A DNA stretch of 24,220 nucleotides, taken from NCBI GenBank assembly GCA_026989715.1, contig JALSIU010000102.1, forward strand, positions 1 to 24,220, given 5' to 3'. This DNA comes from Methylomonas sp. Its GTDB lineage: Bacteria; Pseudomonadota; Gammaproteobacteria; Methylococcales; Methylomonadaceae. The notes under the pieces are model-generated. The model was not told the DNA's origin and did no database searches. It saw only the letters and a list, made by a program, of their open reading frames with translations. Numbering within the stretch: position 1 is the first letter of the stretch; every line of letters starts with the position of its first letter. The position numbers and the translations under genes were made by a program. Of the stretch, positions 7,310-15,370 are shown piece by piece.

Positions 7310-8971
7310 TTATTTATCTAATTGCTTAAATAAATCACCCATAGTTGGCGTACCAGAAGCAGCTTCTGAGTATGCTTTCATAACAGATGCTTCTTCATCA
7401 ACATCTTTGGCTTTGATAGATAAAGAAATAGACTTGTTCTTCTTATCAACACCGATGAATTTAGCTTCAATTTCATCGCCTACGGTTAATAATTTACTCG
7501 CATCTTCAACACGGTCACGTTGAATTTCAGAAGCTCTTAAGTAACCATCAATACCTTCCGCTAAAGTAATGACCGCGCCTTTTGCATCAACTTCTTTAAC
7601 AACACCTTTTACCATGCTACCTTTTTCATTAATAGCAATATAGTTTTGGAATGGGTCTTGTTGTAGTTGTTTAATGCCTAAAGAAATACGCTCACGCTCC
7701 GCATCAACCGCTAAAATGACCGTTTCTACTTCATCGCCTTTTTGGTAGTTACGAATTGATTCTTCTTGTGCATCAGACCAAGAAATATCAGACATATGCA
7801 CCAAGCCATCAATATTACCTTCCAGACCGATAAAGATACCAAAATCAGTGATAGATTTAATTTTTCCGGAAATTTTATCGCCTTTATTATGGGTTGCAGC
7901 AAATTCATCCCAAGGGTTAGTACGACATTGTTTCATACCTAATGAAATACGACGACGCTCTTCGTCAATTTCCAGAATCATGACTTCAACCGGGTCACCT
8001 AATTGGACAACTTTAGATGGGTTAACATTTTTGTTAGTCCAATCCATTTCAGAAACGTGCACTAATCCTTCAACACCTTCTTCAATTTCAACAAAACAAC
8101 CGTAGTCAGTTAAGTTATTAACTTTACCTGTCACACGAGAACCCGCTGGGTAACGCGCACCAATATCATGCCATGGGTCTTCGGCCATTTGCTTCATACC
8201 CAATGAAACACGTGTTTTTTCTTTATCGAATTTAAGCACTTTAACTTCGATTTCTTGCCCGATTTCGACACATTCAGATGGGTGACGTACACGACGCCAT
8301 GCCATATCAGTAATATGCAATAGGCCGTCAATACCACCTAAGTCAATAAATGCACCGTAGTCTGTTAAGTTTTTAACAATCCCTTTAACAACGATACCAT
8401 CTGCCAATGTTTTCAGTAACTCATCTCTTTCTGCACTGTACTCTTTTTCAACAACAGCACGACGAGATAAAACAACGTTATTACGTTTTTGGTCGATTTT
8501 AATAACTTTGAACTCAAGATCACGCCCTTCAAGGAAAGTCGTGTCTCTGATAGGACGAACATCAACTAACGAGCCAGGTAAGAAAGCGCGTAATGCACCC
8601 ACAGCAACAGTAAAACCACCTCGCACTTTACCGTTGATACGACCTGTAATCGTTTCTTCGGCTTCAAAAGCAGTTTCCAGTTCACCCCAAGCTTTATGTT
8701 TCTTCGCTTTATCACGAGAAAGTAACGTAGCCCCCAAGCCATCTTCGATTAAGTCTAAGGCAACTTCAACTTCGTCACCAATATTAACTTCTAAATCGCC
8801 TTCGGCATTCAAAAATTGCCATTTAGGAATCACACCTTCCGATTTTAGTCCCGCACTGACAATCACTTTATCATTATCAATATCGATGACCGTACCTTTT
8901 AACATGGCGCCGGTACGCATTTCCGTTTGATTTAAACTTTCTTCAAATAATTCAGCAAAGCTTTCGCTCAT
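7310..8971 (-). CDS. rpsA: 30S ribosomal protein S1
   Basis: S1 binds mRNA on the 30S subunit and opens structured leaders for initiation. The 553-residue protein carries six S1 (OB-fold) repeats, roughly at 21-87, 105-171, 190-260, 275-346, 362-433 and 449-518. Repeated signatures include LTDYGAFIDLGGIDGLLHITDMAW and LTDYGCFVEIEEGVEGLVHVSEMDW, and each of the later repeats ends with a RVSLGMKQ-like strand. This is the full six-domain gammaproteobacterial form (E. coli has 557 residues). It lies 104 bases after cmk, the usual partner. No strong Shine-Dalgarno is present, as in E. coli, and the leader holds a hairpin listed separately. Confidence 0.97.
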   Translation of the reverse strand: MSESFAELFEESLNQTEMRTGAMLKGTVIDIDNDKVIVSAGLKSEGVIPKWQFLNAEGDLEVNIGDEVEVALDLIEDGLGATLLSRDKAKKHKAWGELETAFEAEETITGRINGKVRGGFTVAVGALRAFLPGSLVDVRPIRDTTFLEGRDLEFKVIKIDQKRNNVVLSRRAVVEKEYSAERDELLKTLADGIVVKGIVKNLTDYGAFIDLGGIDGLLHITDMAWRRVRHPSECVEIGQEIEVKVLKFDKEKTRVSLGMKQMAEDPWHDIGARYPAGSRVTGKVNNLTDYGCFVEIEEGVEGLVHVSEMDWTNKNVNPSKVVQLGDPVEVMILEIDEERRRISLGMKQCRTNPWDEFAATHNKGDKISGKIKSITDFGIFIGLEGNIDGLVHMSDISWSDAQEESIRNYQKGDEVETVILAVDAERERISLGIKQLQQDPFQNYIAINEKGSMVKGVVKEVDAKGAVITLAEGIDGYLRASEIQRDRVEDASKLLTVGDEIEAKFIGVDKKNKSISLSIKAKDVDEEASVMKAYSEAASGTPTMGDLFKQLDK

Positions 8972-8985
8972 TGTTTTCTATCCCA

Positions 8986-9008
8986 AGACTTGCAAAAACA
9001 TCAAGTCT
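8986..9008 (-). promoter_or_regulatory. Hairpin in the rpsA leader
   Basis: In the minus-strand RNA AGACTTG (9008-9002) pairs perfectly with CAAGTCT (8992-8986) around a 9-base loop, ending 14 bases before the rpsA ATG. E. coli rpsA is translated from a structured leader lacking a good Shine-Dalgarno and is repressed by free S1. This hairpin is placed for the same role, which is inference. Confidence 0.45.
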
Positions 9009-9075
9009 CTTTATCTATGTAGTTAATAAAAGGCTGTACTTGTTAATATATTCATACACCCACCAAAGTTATTAC

Positions 9076-9732
9076 TTAAACTATTAACGCCATTACTTTT
9101 GCAATGACTTCGTCTATACTTAAATTCGAAGAATCTAAATAAATAGCATCGTCAGCAGGAACTAATGGCGCTATTTTGCGCTCACTATCACGGCGATCAC
9201 GTAATTCTATGTCTCTAGTAATCTGATCAAGGTTAGCATCAATTCCTTTTTCTTTCAACTGTTTAAAGCGTCTTTTTGCTCTTTCGGTCGCACTAGCCGT
9301 TAAAAACACCTTTACAGTCGCATCGCTAAAGACAACCGTTCCCATATCGCGCCCATCTGCCACTAAGCCTGGAGCCTGACGAAAATCTTTTTGCTTTTGT
9401 AGCAAAACCGCCCGTACTTCAGGGTATGCGGCAATTGTTGATGCAGCAGCCCCCGTCTCCTCAGATGGCAATCTGGCACTAATATCCTGACCGTCCAGCA
9501 TAACCTTCAGCTCAGATTCACAAGCAAAAACTAACTGCATTTTTGTAGCAACTTCCGCAACCACTGCCACATTTTGCAAGTCGATTTTTTTATCAAGAAC
9601 GGCAATCGCTAAAGCACGGTAAATAGCACCACTATCCAAATAGTTCCAAGCCAATTTTTTGGCAATCGCTCGACTAATTGTTCCTTTGCCCGCTCCACTT
9701 GGCCCATCAATCGTTAATACAGGAATGCTCAT
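9076..9732 (-). CDS. cmk: Cytidylate kinase
   Basis: This 218-residue enzyme phosphorylates CMP and dCMP with ATP, recycling nucleotides from RNA turnover and lipid synthesis. The P-loop GPSGAGKGT lies at residues 10-18. The CMP-binding segment DSGAIYRA follows, then VADGRDMGTVVF and the lid region RDRRDSERKIAPL. Length and motifs are standard. It starts 3 bases after the aroA stop, so it belongs to the same transcript, with rpsA next. Confidence 0.96.
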   Translation of the reverse strand: MSIPVLTIDGPSGAGKGTISRAIAKKLAWNYLDSGAIYRALAIAVLDKKIDLQNVAVVAEVATKMQLVFACESELKVMLDGQDISARLPSEETGAAASTIAAYPEVRAVLLQKQKDFRQAPGLVADGRDMGTVVFSDATVKVFLTASATERAKRRFKQLKEKGIDANLDQITRDIELRDRRDSERKIAPLVPADDAIYLDSSNLSIDEVIAKVMALIV

Positions 9733-9735
9733 GCT

Positions 9736-11055
9736 TTAACCCTCACTGACAATATCAAGCCCTAACCGTTGCGTCATTGCCACAAACCCCGGAAAAGACG
9801 TATTGACATTAGCACAATCTCGTATCACAACATGCCCTGTTGCTTTTAAACCTGCGATTGCAAATGCCATGGCAATACGATGATCACCATGCGAAATAAC
9901 TTCGCCTCCTGAAATCTCTCCCCCTTGAACGACCATGCCATCATCAGTTGGTTGCGCATCAACACCCAAAACTTGCAAACCATCAGCCATCACTTGAATC
10001 CGATCACTTTCTTTAACACGCAACTCTTCAGCACCTGTTAAAATTGTTTTGCCTTGCGCACAAGCTGCTGCAATAAAAATGACAGGAAATTCATCAATGG
10101 CTAATGGCACCAATTCTTCCGGAATAACGATGCCCTGCAAATCAGCACTCTGCACACGAATATCGGCAACCGGCTCTCCACCTACAAGCCGTTGATTTAA
10201 TAACTCAATATTAGCACCCATCAACTTTAAAATATCAATAATGCCCGTACGCGTAGGATTAATGCCAACATGCTGTAACGTTAAATCTGAATTTTTGGCA
10301 ATGGAAGCACCCACCAGAAAAAAAGCCGCAGAAGAAATATCACCAGGCACATCTATATCTGTTGCGGCTAATCGGCCTTGACCGGTGATAGTCACCAAAT
10401 TCGCTTTCTGCCGCACAGGATAAGAAAATCCCGCTAGCATTCTTTCAGTATGATCACGTGTAGGTGCGGGCTCGGCCACCGAGGTTTCTCCCGAAGCATA
10501 CAGCCCTGCCAATAATAAACAAGATTTTACCTGCGCACTGGCAATCGGCATATCATAATGAGCACCTTGTAATAAGCCTTGCCCCTGAATATGCAAAGGT
10601 GCTGTACCCTCGGCCGTCGCTTCTATTTTTGCCCCCATGCAACTTAAAGGGTTCAGTACTCGGCGCATAGGACGACTCGATAAAGACTTGTCGCCTGTTA
10701 ACACAGAATCAAATTTTTGCCCTGCCAATAAGCCAGAGAGCAAACGCATAGAAGTCCCCGAATTCCCCAAGTAAATAGGTTCTTTAGGTGCTTGCAAGCC
10801 ACCTAAACCGACCCCATGAATAGTGACAACACCCTTATCCGGCCCTTCAATTTGCACCCCCATTGCTTGAAAAGCACGCAAGGTTGCCAAGGCATCTTCT
10901 CCTTCTAAAAAACCGGTAATATGCGTCACACCTTCCGCAATCGAACCTAACATAATGGAACGATGCGAAATAGATTTATCGCCCGGAACACGCATCTGAC
11001 CCTGCAAATATCCGCCTGGTTGCACGGTAAAAGTAATTGATTCTGTCATATTCAT
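9736..11055 (-). CDS. aroA: 5-Enolpyruvylshikimate-3-phosphate synthase
   Basis: EPSP synthase joins shikimate 3-phosphate and PEP, the step before chorismate. The 439-residue protein shows GDKSISHR (25-32), GNSGTSMRLL (97-106), SAQVK (173-177), RDHTE (200-204), NPTR (266-269), RVKESDRI and DHRIAM. The four short motifs GDKS, SAQxK, RxHTE and NxTR are those used to define class II (CP4-like) synthases, many of which tolerate glyphosate. The ATG overlaps the tyrA stop as ATGA; an in-frame ATG two codons later is an alternative. In many pseudomonads this domain is fused to TyrA; here the two are separate but coupled. Confidence 0.96.
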   Translation of the reverse strand: MNMTESITFTVQPGGYLQGQMRVPGDKSISHRSIMLGSIAEGVTHITGFLEGEDALATLRAFQAMGVQIEGPDKGVVTIHGVGLGGLQAPKEPIYLGNSGTSMRLLSGLLAGQKFDSVLTGDKSLSSRPMRRVLNPLSCMGAKIEATAEGTAPLHIQGQGLLQGAHYDMPIASAQVKSCLLLAGLYASGETSVAEPAPTRDHTERMLAGFSYPVRQKANLVTITGQGRLAATDIDVPGDISSAAFFLVGASIAKNSDLTLQHVGINPTRTGIIDILKLMGANIELLNQRLVGGEPVADIRVQSADLQGIVIPEELVPLAIDEFPVIFIAAACAQGKTILTGAEELRVKESDRIQVMADGLQVLGVDAQPTDDGMVVQGGEISGGEVISHGDHRIAMAFAIAGLKATGHVVIRDCANVNTSFPGFVAMTQRLGLDIVSEG

Positions 11056-11924
11056 TTAGATTGCTTTAAAAAACGTTGTCGTGCATTACGGGCATATGTA
11101 AAAGTATCCTGTAATGGCTGTACCTGATCTTGCTTCAACATCTGCTTAATTGCTTGCAATTCAACACATAATTGCTCAATTAACGGAATGATTTGCGACT
11201 TATTCGCCATACAGATATCACGCCACATGGTTGGGTCGCTAGAAGCAATGCGCGTAAAATCATTAAAACCACCTGCCGCATATTTAAAAACCTCACGCTG
11301 TTCATCTTTTTTACCTAACAAGTCAACTAAGGTAAATGCCAAAATATGAGGTAAATGACTGGTCGCCGCCAAAACCGCATCATGCTGCTCAATGCTCATC
11401 TGCGTCACTACACTGCCCACACCTTGCCAAAACTGCGTTGCCAAATCAACAAAATACGCATTCGTCTGCTCACAAGGAGTCAAAATGAGGCGTTTATCTT
11501 GGAATAGCCCTACTAATGCCGCGTCTACGCCACTGTTTTCAGCACCTGCAATCGGGTGTGCGGGCACAAAATTAGCCGGTAACTCACCCAAAACAGCTTG
11601 TAATGCTGTCACCACACTGGCCTTGGTACTACCTGCATCCATATATAGCACATTAGCAGACCAATAAGGTGCCATCTGCTTAAATATAGCCTCCATAGCC
11701 CCCACAGGCGTGGCTACAATCACACAATCTGCACCTTCAATCGCCTCGCCCAAGTTCAGACTATAAGTGTCAATCACATTTAATTGTACTGCTCGCTGTA
11801 AATTATCCTCATCCTCTTGACGGCCATACGCTGAGATAATCGTGCATAATTTATGTTGACGAGCCGCACGTGCAATAGAGCCTCCAATGAGCCCAACACC
11901 AATAATACAAAGCTTATTAAACAT
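11052..11924 (-). CDS. tyrA: Prephenate/arogenate (cyclohexadienyl) dehydrogenase
   Basis: The enzyme oxidatively decarboxylates prephenate (or arogenate) on the route to tyrosine. The 290-residue, single-function protein lacks a chorismate mutase domain. A Rossmann fold begins with GVGLIGGSIARAA (9-21), and HPIAGAENSG contains the likely catalytic His123. After the second beta strand the sequence reads SAYGRQ, without the Asp typical of NAD-specific members, so NADP use is possible. It overlaps hisC by 8 bases (ATGTTTAA) and aroA by 4 bases (ATGA), consistent with coupled translation in the aromatic block. Confidence 0.93.
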   Translation of the reverse strand: MFNKLCIIGVGLIGGSIARAARQHKLCTIISAYGRQEDEDNLQRAVQLNVIDTYSLNLGEAIEGADCVIVATPVGAMEAIFKQMAPYWSANVLYMDAGSTKASVVTALQAVLGELPANFVPAHPIAGAENSGVDAALVGLFQDKRLILTPCEQTNAYFVDLATQFWQGVGSVVTQMSIEQHDAVLAATSHLPHILAFTLVDLLGKKDEQREVFKYAAGGFNDFTRIASSDPTMWRDICMANKSQIIPLIEQLCVELQAIKQMLKQDQVQPLQDTFTYARNARQRFLKQSK

Positions 11925-13023
11925 CGGCTAATACAGATTGCAGTACTTTAATAAAAAAATCATTTTCTGCTTGTGTGCCGATACTAATACGTAAATGATT
12001 TGGCATTTCATAATTGGCAACCGGCCGTACAATAACACCTTTATGTAATAATGCCGTGTTAATGCCTGCCGCTTCACGTTGCAAATCAACCGAAACAAAG
12101 TTCCCTACCGAAGGAATCCAAGATAGTCCCATATCGGTAAAAGCGGCTGTTAATTGCAACATACCTGCATTATTCAAGGCAACAGTCGCTTGTAGATATT
12201 CCTCATCATGCAATGCAACTTCTGCCGCCGCCAAAGCAAGCGCATTATTATTAAACGGCTGTCGTACTCGATTTAAAATATCGGCCATCTCAGGGCTTGA
12301 TAATCCATAACCAACACGCAAGCCAGCTAAGCCATACGCTTTTGAAAATGTGCGTGTAATTATTAAATTAGGGTATTGTGTCAACCATGCAACCGAATGC
12401 GGGTAATCCGCTGCCGCCACATATTCAAAATACGCCTCATCCAATACACAAATAACCTGCTCAGGCAAAGCCTCCAAAAACGCAGCCAAAGCTTGTTCGC
12501 TTAAATAAGTACCCGTTGGGTTATTCGGATTGGCAATAAATATTAGACGGGTATTATCGGTAATCGCCGCCAGCATTGCGGCTAAATCATGGCCATACTC
12601 AACCGCCGGAATCACTTTGGCAACCGCACCCACCGATTGCGTCACAATAGGATAAACAGCAAACGCATGTTGCGAAAAAATAACTTCGGATTCAGTACTT
12701 AAAAAAGCACGTGCCAATAATTCTAAAATCTCATTGGAACCATTGCCCAAGGTAATTTGTTCGGCAGTCACTTGCCATTTTTCTGCTAATGCAGCTTTTA
12801 GAGCAAAACCATTACCATCAGGGTAACGCGATAGCTCACCTAAATTGTCTTGTATGGTTTGCTTAACTTTCTCGCTAGGCCCTAATGGATTTTCATTAGA
12901 GGCTAACTTAATAATTTCCGTCAAACCCAGTTCACGTTCCAGTTCTGAAATCGGTTTACCTGCTTGATAAGGGATGAGTTTTTGCACGCCGGAATTGGCG
13001 AGTTGATAAATGCTTGCTTGCAT
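11917..13023 (-). CDS. hisC: Histidinol-phosphate/aromatic aminotransferase
   Basis: This is a class I/II PLP aminotransferase of 368 residues. Visible features are LASNENPLGPS (40-50), the PLP-contacting NPNNPTG (165-171), DEAYFEY (195-201) and the Schiff-base lysine Lys228 in TRTFSKAYGLAGLRVGYG. The family converts imidazole acetol phosphate to histidinol phosphate. Placed between pheA and tyrA and away from other his genes, this copy may mainly transaminate phenylpyruvate or prephenate, the role proposed for the hisHb copies of the pseudomonad supraoperon. The start at 13023 has no clear Shine-Dalgarno. It follows a 164-base gap after pheA, the largest inside this block. Confidence 0.93.
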   Translation of the reverse strand: MQASIYQLANSGVQKLIPYQAGKPISELERELGLTEIIKLASNENPLGPSEKVKQTIQDNLGELSRYPDGNGFALKAALAEKWQVTAEQITLGNGSNEILELLARAFLSTESEVIFSQHAFAVYPIVTQSVGAVAKVIPAVEYGHDLAAMLAAITDNTRLIFIANPNNPTGTYLSEQALAAFLEALPEQVICVLDEAYFEYVAAADYPHSVAWLTQYPNLIITRTFSKAYGLAGLRVGYGLSSPEMADILNRVRQPFNNNALALAAAEVALHDEEYLQATVALNNAGMLQLTAAFTDMGLSWIPSVGNFVSVDLQREAAGINTALLHKGVIVRPVANYEMPNHLRISIGTQAENDFFIKVLQSVLADV

Positions 13024-13187
13024 GATAATAAAGGCGTTTTTTGAATTTTGAGAGTGATAAAATACTTTTTATAAAAGCTTTAGTAGAATGCAACAGCGTA
13101 CAAAATGATGCCACATCTTAAGCGTCACAGCTTTAATATGAACGTGAATTATTTACCGGCGCATTACAAGAAAAATTGGGCTTAAAC

Positions 13188-14273
13188 TTACAATACCGCT
13201 TTCGGATATGAACCCAGGATTTTCATCATCGTGACGTGCTCTTGCAAATCTTGCAAAGCATGAGCAACATTATCGTCATTCTGATGCCCATCGATATCAA
13301 TAAAAAATAAATAATCCCACAAGCCTTGACGTGAAGGCCGTGATTCAATTTTAGTCATGCCAATGCCATATTTGGCAAATGGTTCCAAAATAGTGTACAA
13401 CGCTCCTGAATAGTTTTTGGTAGAGAGTAGCAATGAAGTTTTATCATCCTTTGTCGGCTCAGATCTTAGCTTGCCAATAATCACAAATCGCGTGGTATTA
13501 TTAGGCTCATCTTCAATACCTGCTTGCAAAATGGCCACATCATATGTTTCAGCCGCCATTGTACCTGCAATTGCAGCCGCTCCAGTTTGGGTCGCCGCTA
13601 TTTTAGCCGCTTCTGCATTACTGCTGACTTCAGTACAACGCACACCAGGCAAATTTGCATCCAACCACTTACGACATTGCGCTAATGACTGTCTATGTGA
13701 AAATACTTCCTTAACCTCACCCAAATCAGCAACATTAGCCATTAAGTTATGCTGAATACGTATAGCGACTTCACCACAAATTTGCAGGGATGACATCACG
13801 AATCTATCGAGCGTATGCGTCACCACCCCTTCGGTAGAATTTTCTATTGGCACCACACCAAATTGGCAACGCCCTTCTTCAACTGCTTGAAAAATATCCT
13901 CAATTGCCGTAACCGGTTCAGTTTGCACCGCATGCCCAAAATGCTTAAATGTTGCTTGTTGCGTAAAAGTGCCTTCCGGCCCTAAAAAAGCAACCTGTAA
14001 CGGTTTTTCCAGAGCCAAACACGCCGACATTAATTCACGAAAAAAATGAGCCGCCGTATCATTACTAAGAGGGCCAGGATTCAAATTTTGAATGCGCCTT
14101 AATACTTGCGCTTCCCTATCCGGGCGATAAAAACAGCTCTCTTCACCTGATGCAATCTTGGTTTTTGCAACTTGCTCAGCCAAAGAAGCGCGTTGATTAA
14201 TCAATTGTAATATCTGTTGATCAACGGTATCAATCTGAGCTCTTAATTCAGAAAGAGGAATTACATCAGTCAT
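13188..14273 (-). CDS. pheA: Bifunctional chorismate mutase/prephenate dehydratase
   Basis: This 361-residue fusion carries out the two steps from chorismate to phenylpyruvate. Residues about 5-90 are an AroQ chorismate mutase (LRAQIDTVDQQILQLINQRA). Residues about 92-270 are the dehydratase, starting VAFLGPEGTFTQQA and containing VPIENSTEGVV and the catalytic NNTTRFVIIG. Residues about 280-355 are an ACT domain with GALYTILEPFAKYGI and ESRPSRQGLWDY, the phenylalanine-binding site used for feedback inhibition. It starts 17 bases after serC. No strong ribosome binding site is visible. Confidence 0.97.
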   Translation of the reverse strand: MTDVIPLSELRAQIDTVDQQILQLINQRASLAEQVAKTKIASGEESCFYRPDREAQVLRRIQNLNPGPLSNDTAAHFFRELMSACLALEKPLQVAFLGPEGTFTQQATFKHFGHAVQTEPVTAIEDIFQAVEEGRCQFGVVPIENSTEGVVTHTLDRFVMSSLQICGEVAIRIQHNLMANVADLGEVKEVFSHRQSLAQCRKWLDANLPGVRCTEVSSNAEAAKIAATQTGAAAIAGTMAAETYDVAILQAGIEDEPNNTTRFVIIGKLRSEPTKDDKTSLLLSTKNYSGALYTILEPFAKYGIGMTKIESRPSRQGLWDYLFFIDIDGHQNDDNVAHALQDLQEHVTMMKILGSYPKAVL

Positions 14274-14290
14274 ATTAATTCAAAATAAAA

Positions 14291-15370
14291 TTAATGGGTA
14301 CGTTCAAATTCGGCCATAAATTGCACCAATGCTTCAACACCGGATTCAGGCATGGCATTGTAAATACTAGCACGCATACCTCCAACAGAACGATGTCCTT
14401 TTAACGATAAAAAACCCTGCTCTTGAGCCGCCGCTAGAAAGGCTTTATCCAAACCACTATCCGCTAAAATAAAAGGTACATTCATACGCGACCTATCTGC
14501 CACCGCAACAGGGTTGGTATATAAACTCGATTGCTCGATAGCCTCATATAATTTCTTAGCTTTAGCTTGATTGGTTTTCTCCAGTGCAGCAACGCCACCT
14601 TGTGCTTTCACCCACTGTAATACCAAGCCCACCAAATACCAATTATAAGTCGCGGGGGTGTTCAACATAGATTCTTGCTTGGCTTGTTTTTCATAATTGA
14701 AAATATCCGGCAAACCTTGCTGTGCCTTGCCAAGTAAATCGTCTCTAACGATCACCACAGTCACTCCGGCAGGCCCCATATTTTTCTGTGCACCAGCATA
14801 AATCAAGCCAAATTTACTCACATCAACCTGACGCGATAAAATATTAGATGACATATCAGCCACTAATGGCAAATCCCCTACATCAGGGATAGTTTGAAAT
14901 TCGACGCCATGAATAGTCTCATTCGGTGTGTAATGCACATAAGCCGCTTGCTCATCAATATTCCAATCAGCATATTCGGGTATCGCCGTAAAGTTACTTG
15001 CCTCGCCACTGGCAGAAACAATGACATCACAATAAGGTTGCGCACTTTTTATCGCTTTCGCCGACCATGCCCCCGTATTGATATAACAAGCTTTTTGCTT
15101 ATCCCCTAAAATATTGGCAGGAATAAATGAAAACTGCGCGGTCGCACCACCTTGTAAAAATAGAAGCTGATAATTATCAGGAATAGCCATCAGCTCTCGT
15201 AAATCATCGTGTAAAGTTTTTGCTATCGACATGAACTCAGCACCTCGATGACTCATCTCCATCACAGACATACCGGTTCCCTGCCAATCCAACATTTCAG
15301 TCTGAGCCTGTTGCAATACAGCCTCAGGTAGCATTGAAGGTCCCGCACTAAAATTATATACTTTTGACAT
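14291..15370 (-). CDS. serC: Phosphoserine/phosphohydroxythreonine aminotransferase
   Basis: SerC transaminates 3-phosphohydroxypyruvate in serine synthesis and the analogous step in pyridoxal phosphate synthesis. The 359-residue class V aminotransferase begins YNFSAGPSMLP and has FLQGGATAQF (71-80), the PLP lysine Lys196 in YAGAQKNMGPAG, and HRSVGGMRASIYNAMP near the end. All are standard. Its ATG overlaps the gyrA stop as TAATG, so translation is probably coupled to gyrA. Confidence 0.97.
   Translation of the reverse strand: MSKVYNFSAGPSMLPEAVLQQAQTEMLDWQGTGMSVMEMSHRGAEFMSIAKTLHDDLRELMAIPDNYQLLFLQGGATAQFSFIPANILGDKQKACYINTGAWSAKAIKSAQPYCDVIVSASGEASNFTAIPEYADWNIDEQAAYVHYTPNETIHGVEFQTIPDVGDLPLVADMSSNILSRQVDVSKFGLIYAGAQKNMGPAGVTVVIVRDDLLGKAQQGLPDIFNYEKQAKQESMLNTPATYNWYLVGLVLQWVKAQGGVAALEKTNQAKAKKLYEAIEQSSLYTNPVAVADRSRMNVPFILADSGLDKAFLAAAQEQGFLSLKGHRSVGGMRASIYNAMPESGVEALVQFMAEFERTH

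Noticed and set aside
13137..13211. 24-codon plus-strand open stretch resembling a protein C-terminus, possibly a gene relic
   Set aside because: It begins after a stop codon, has no start codon or ribosome binding site, overlaps the end of pheA, and I cannot assign it to a family.
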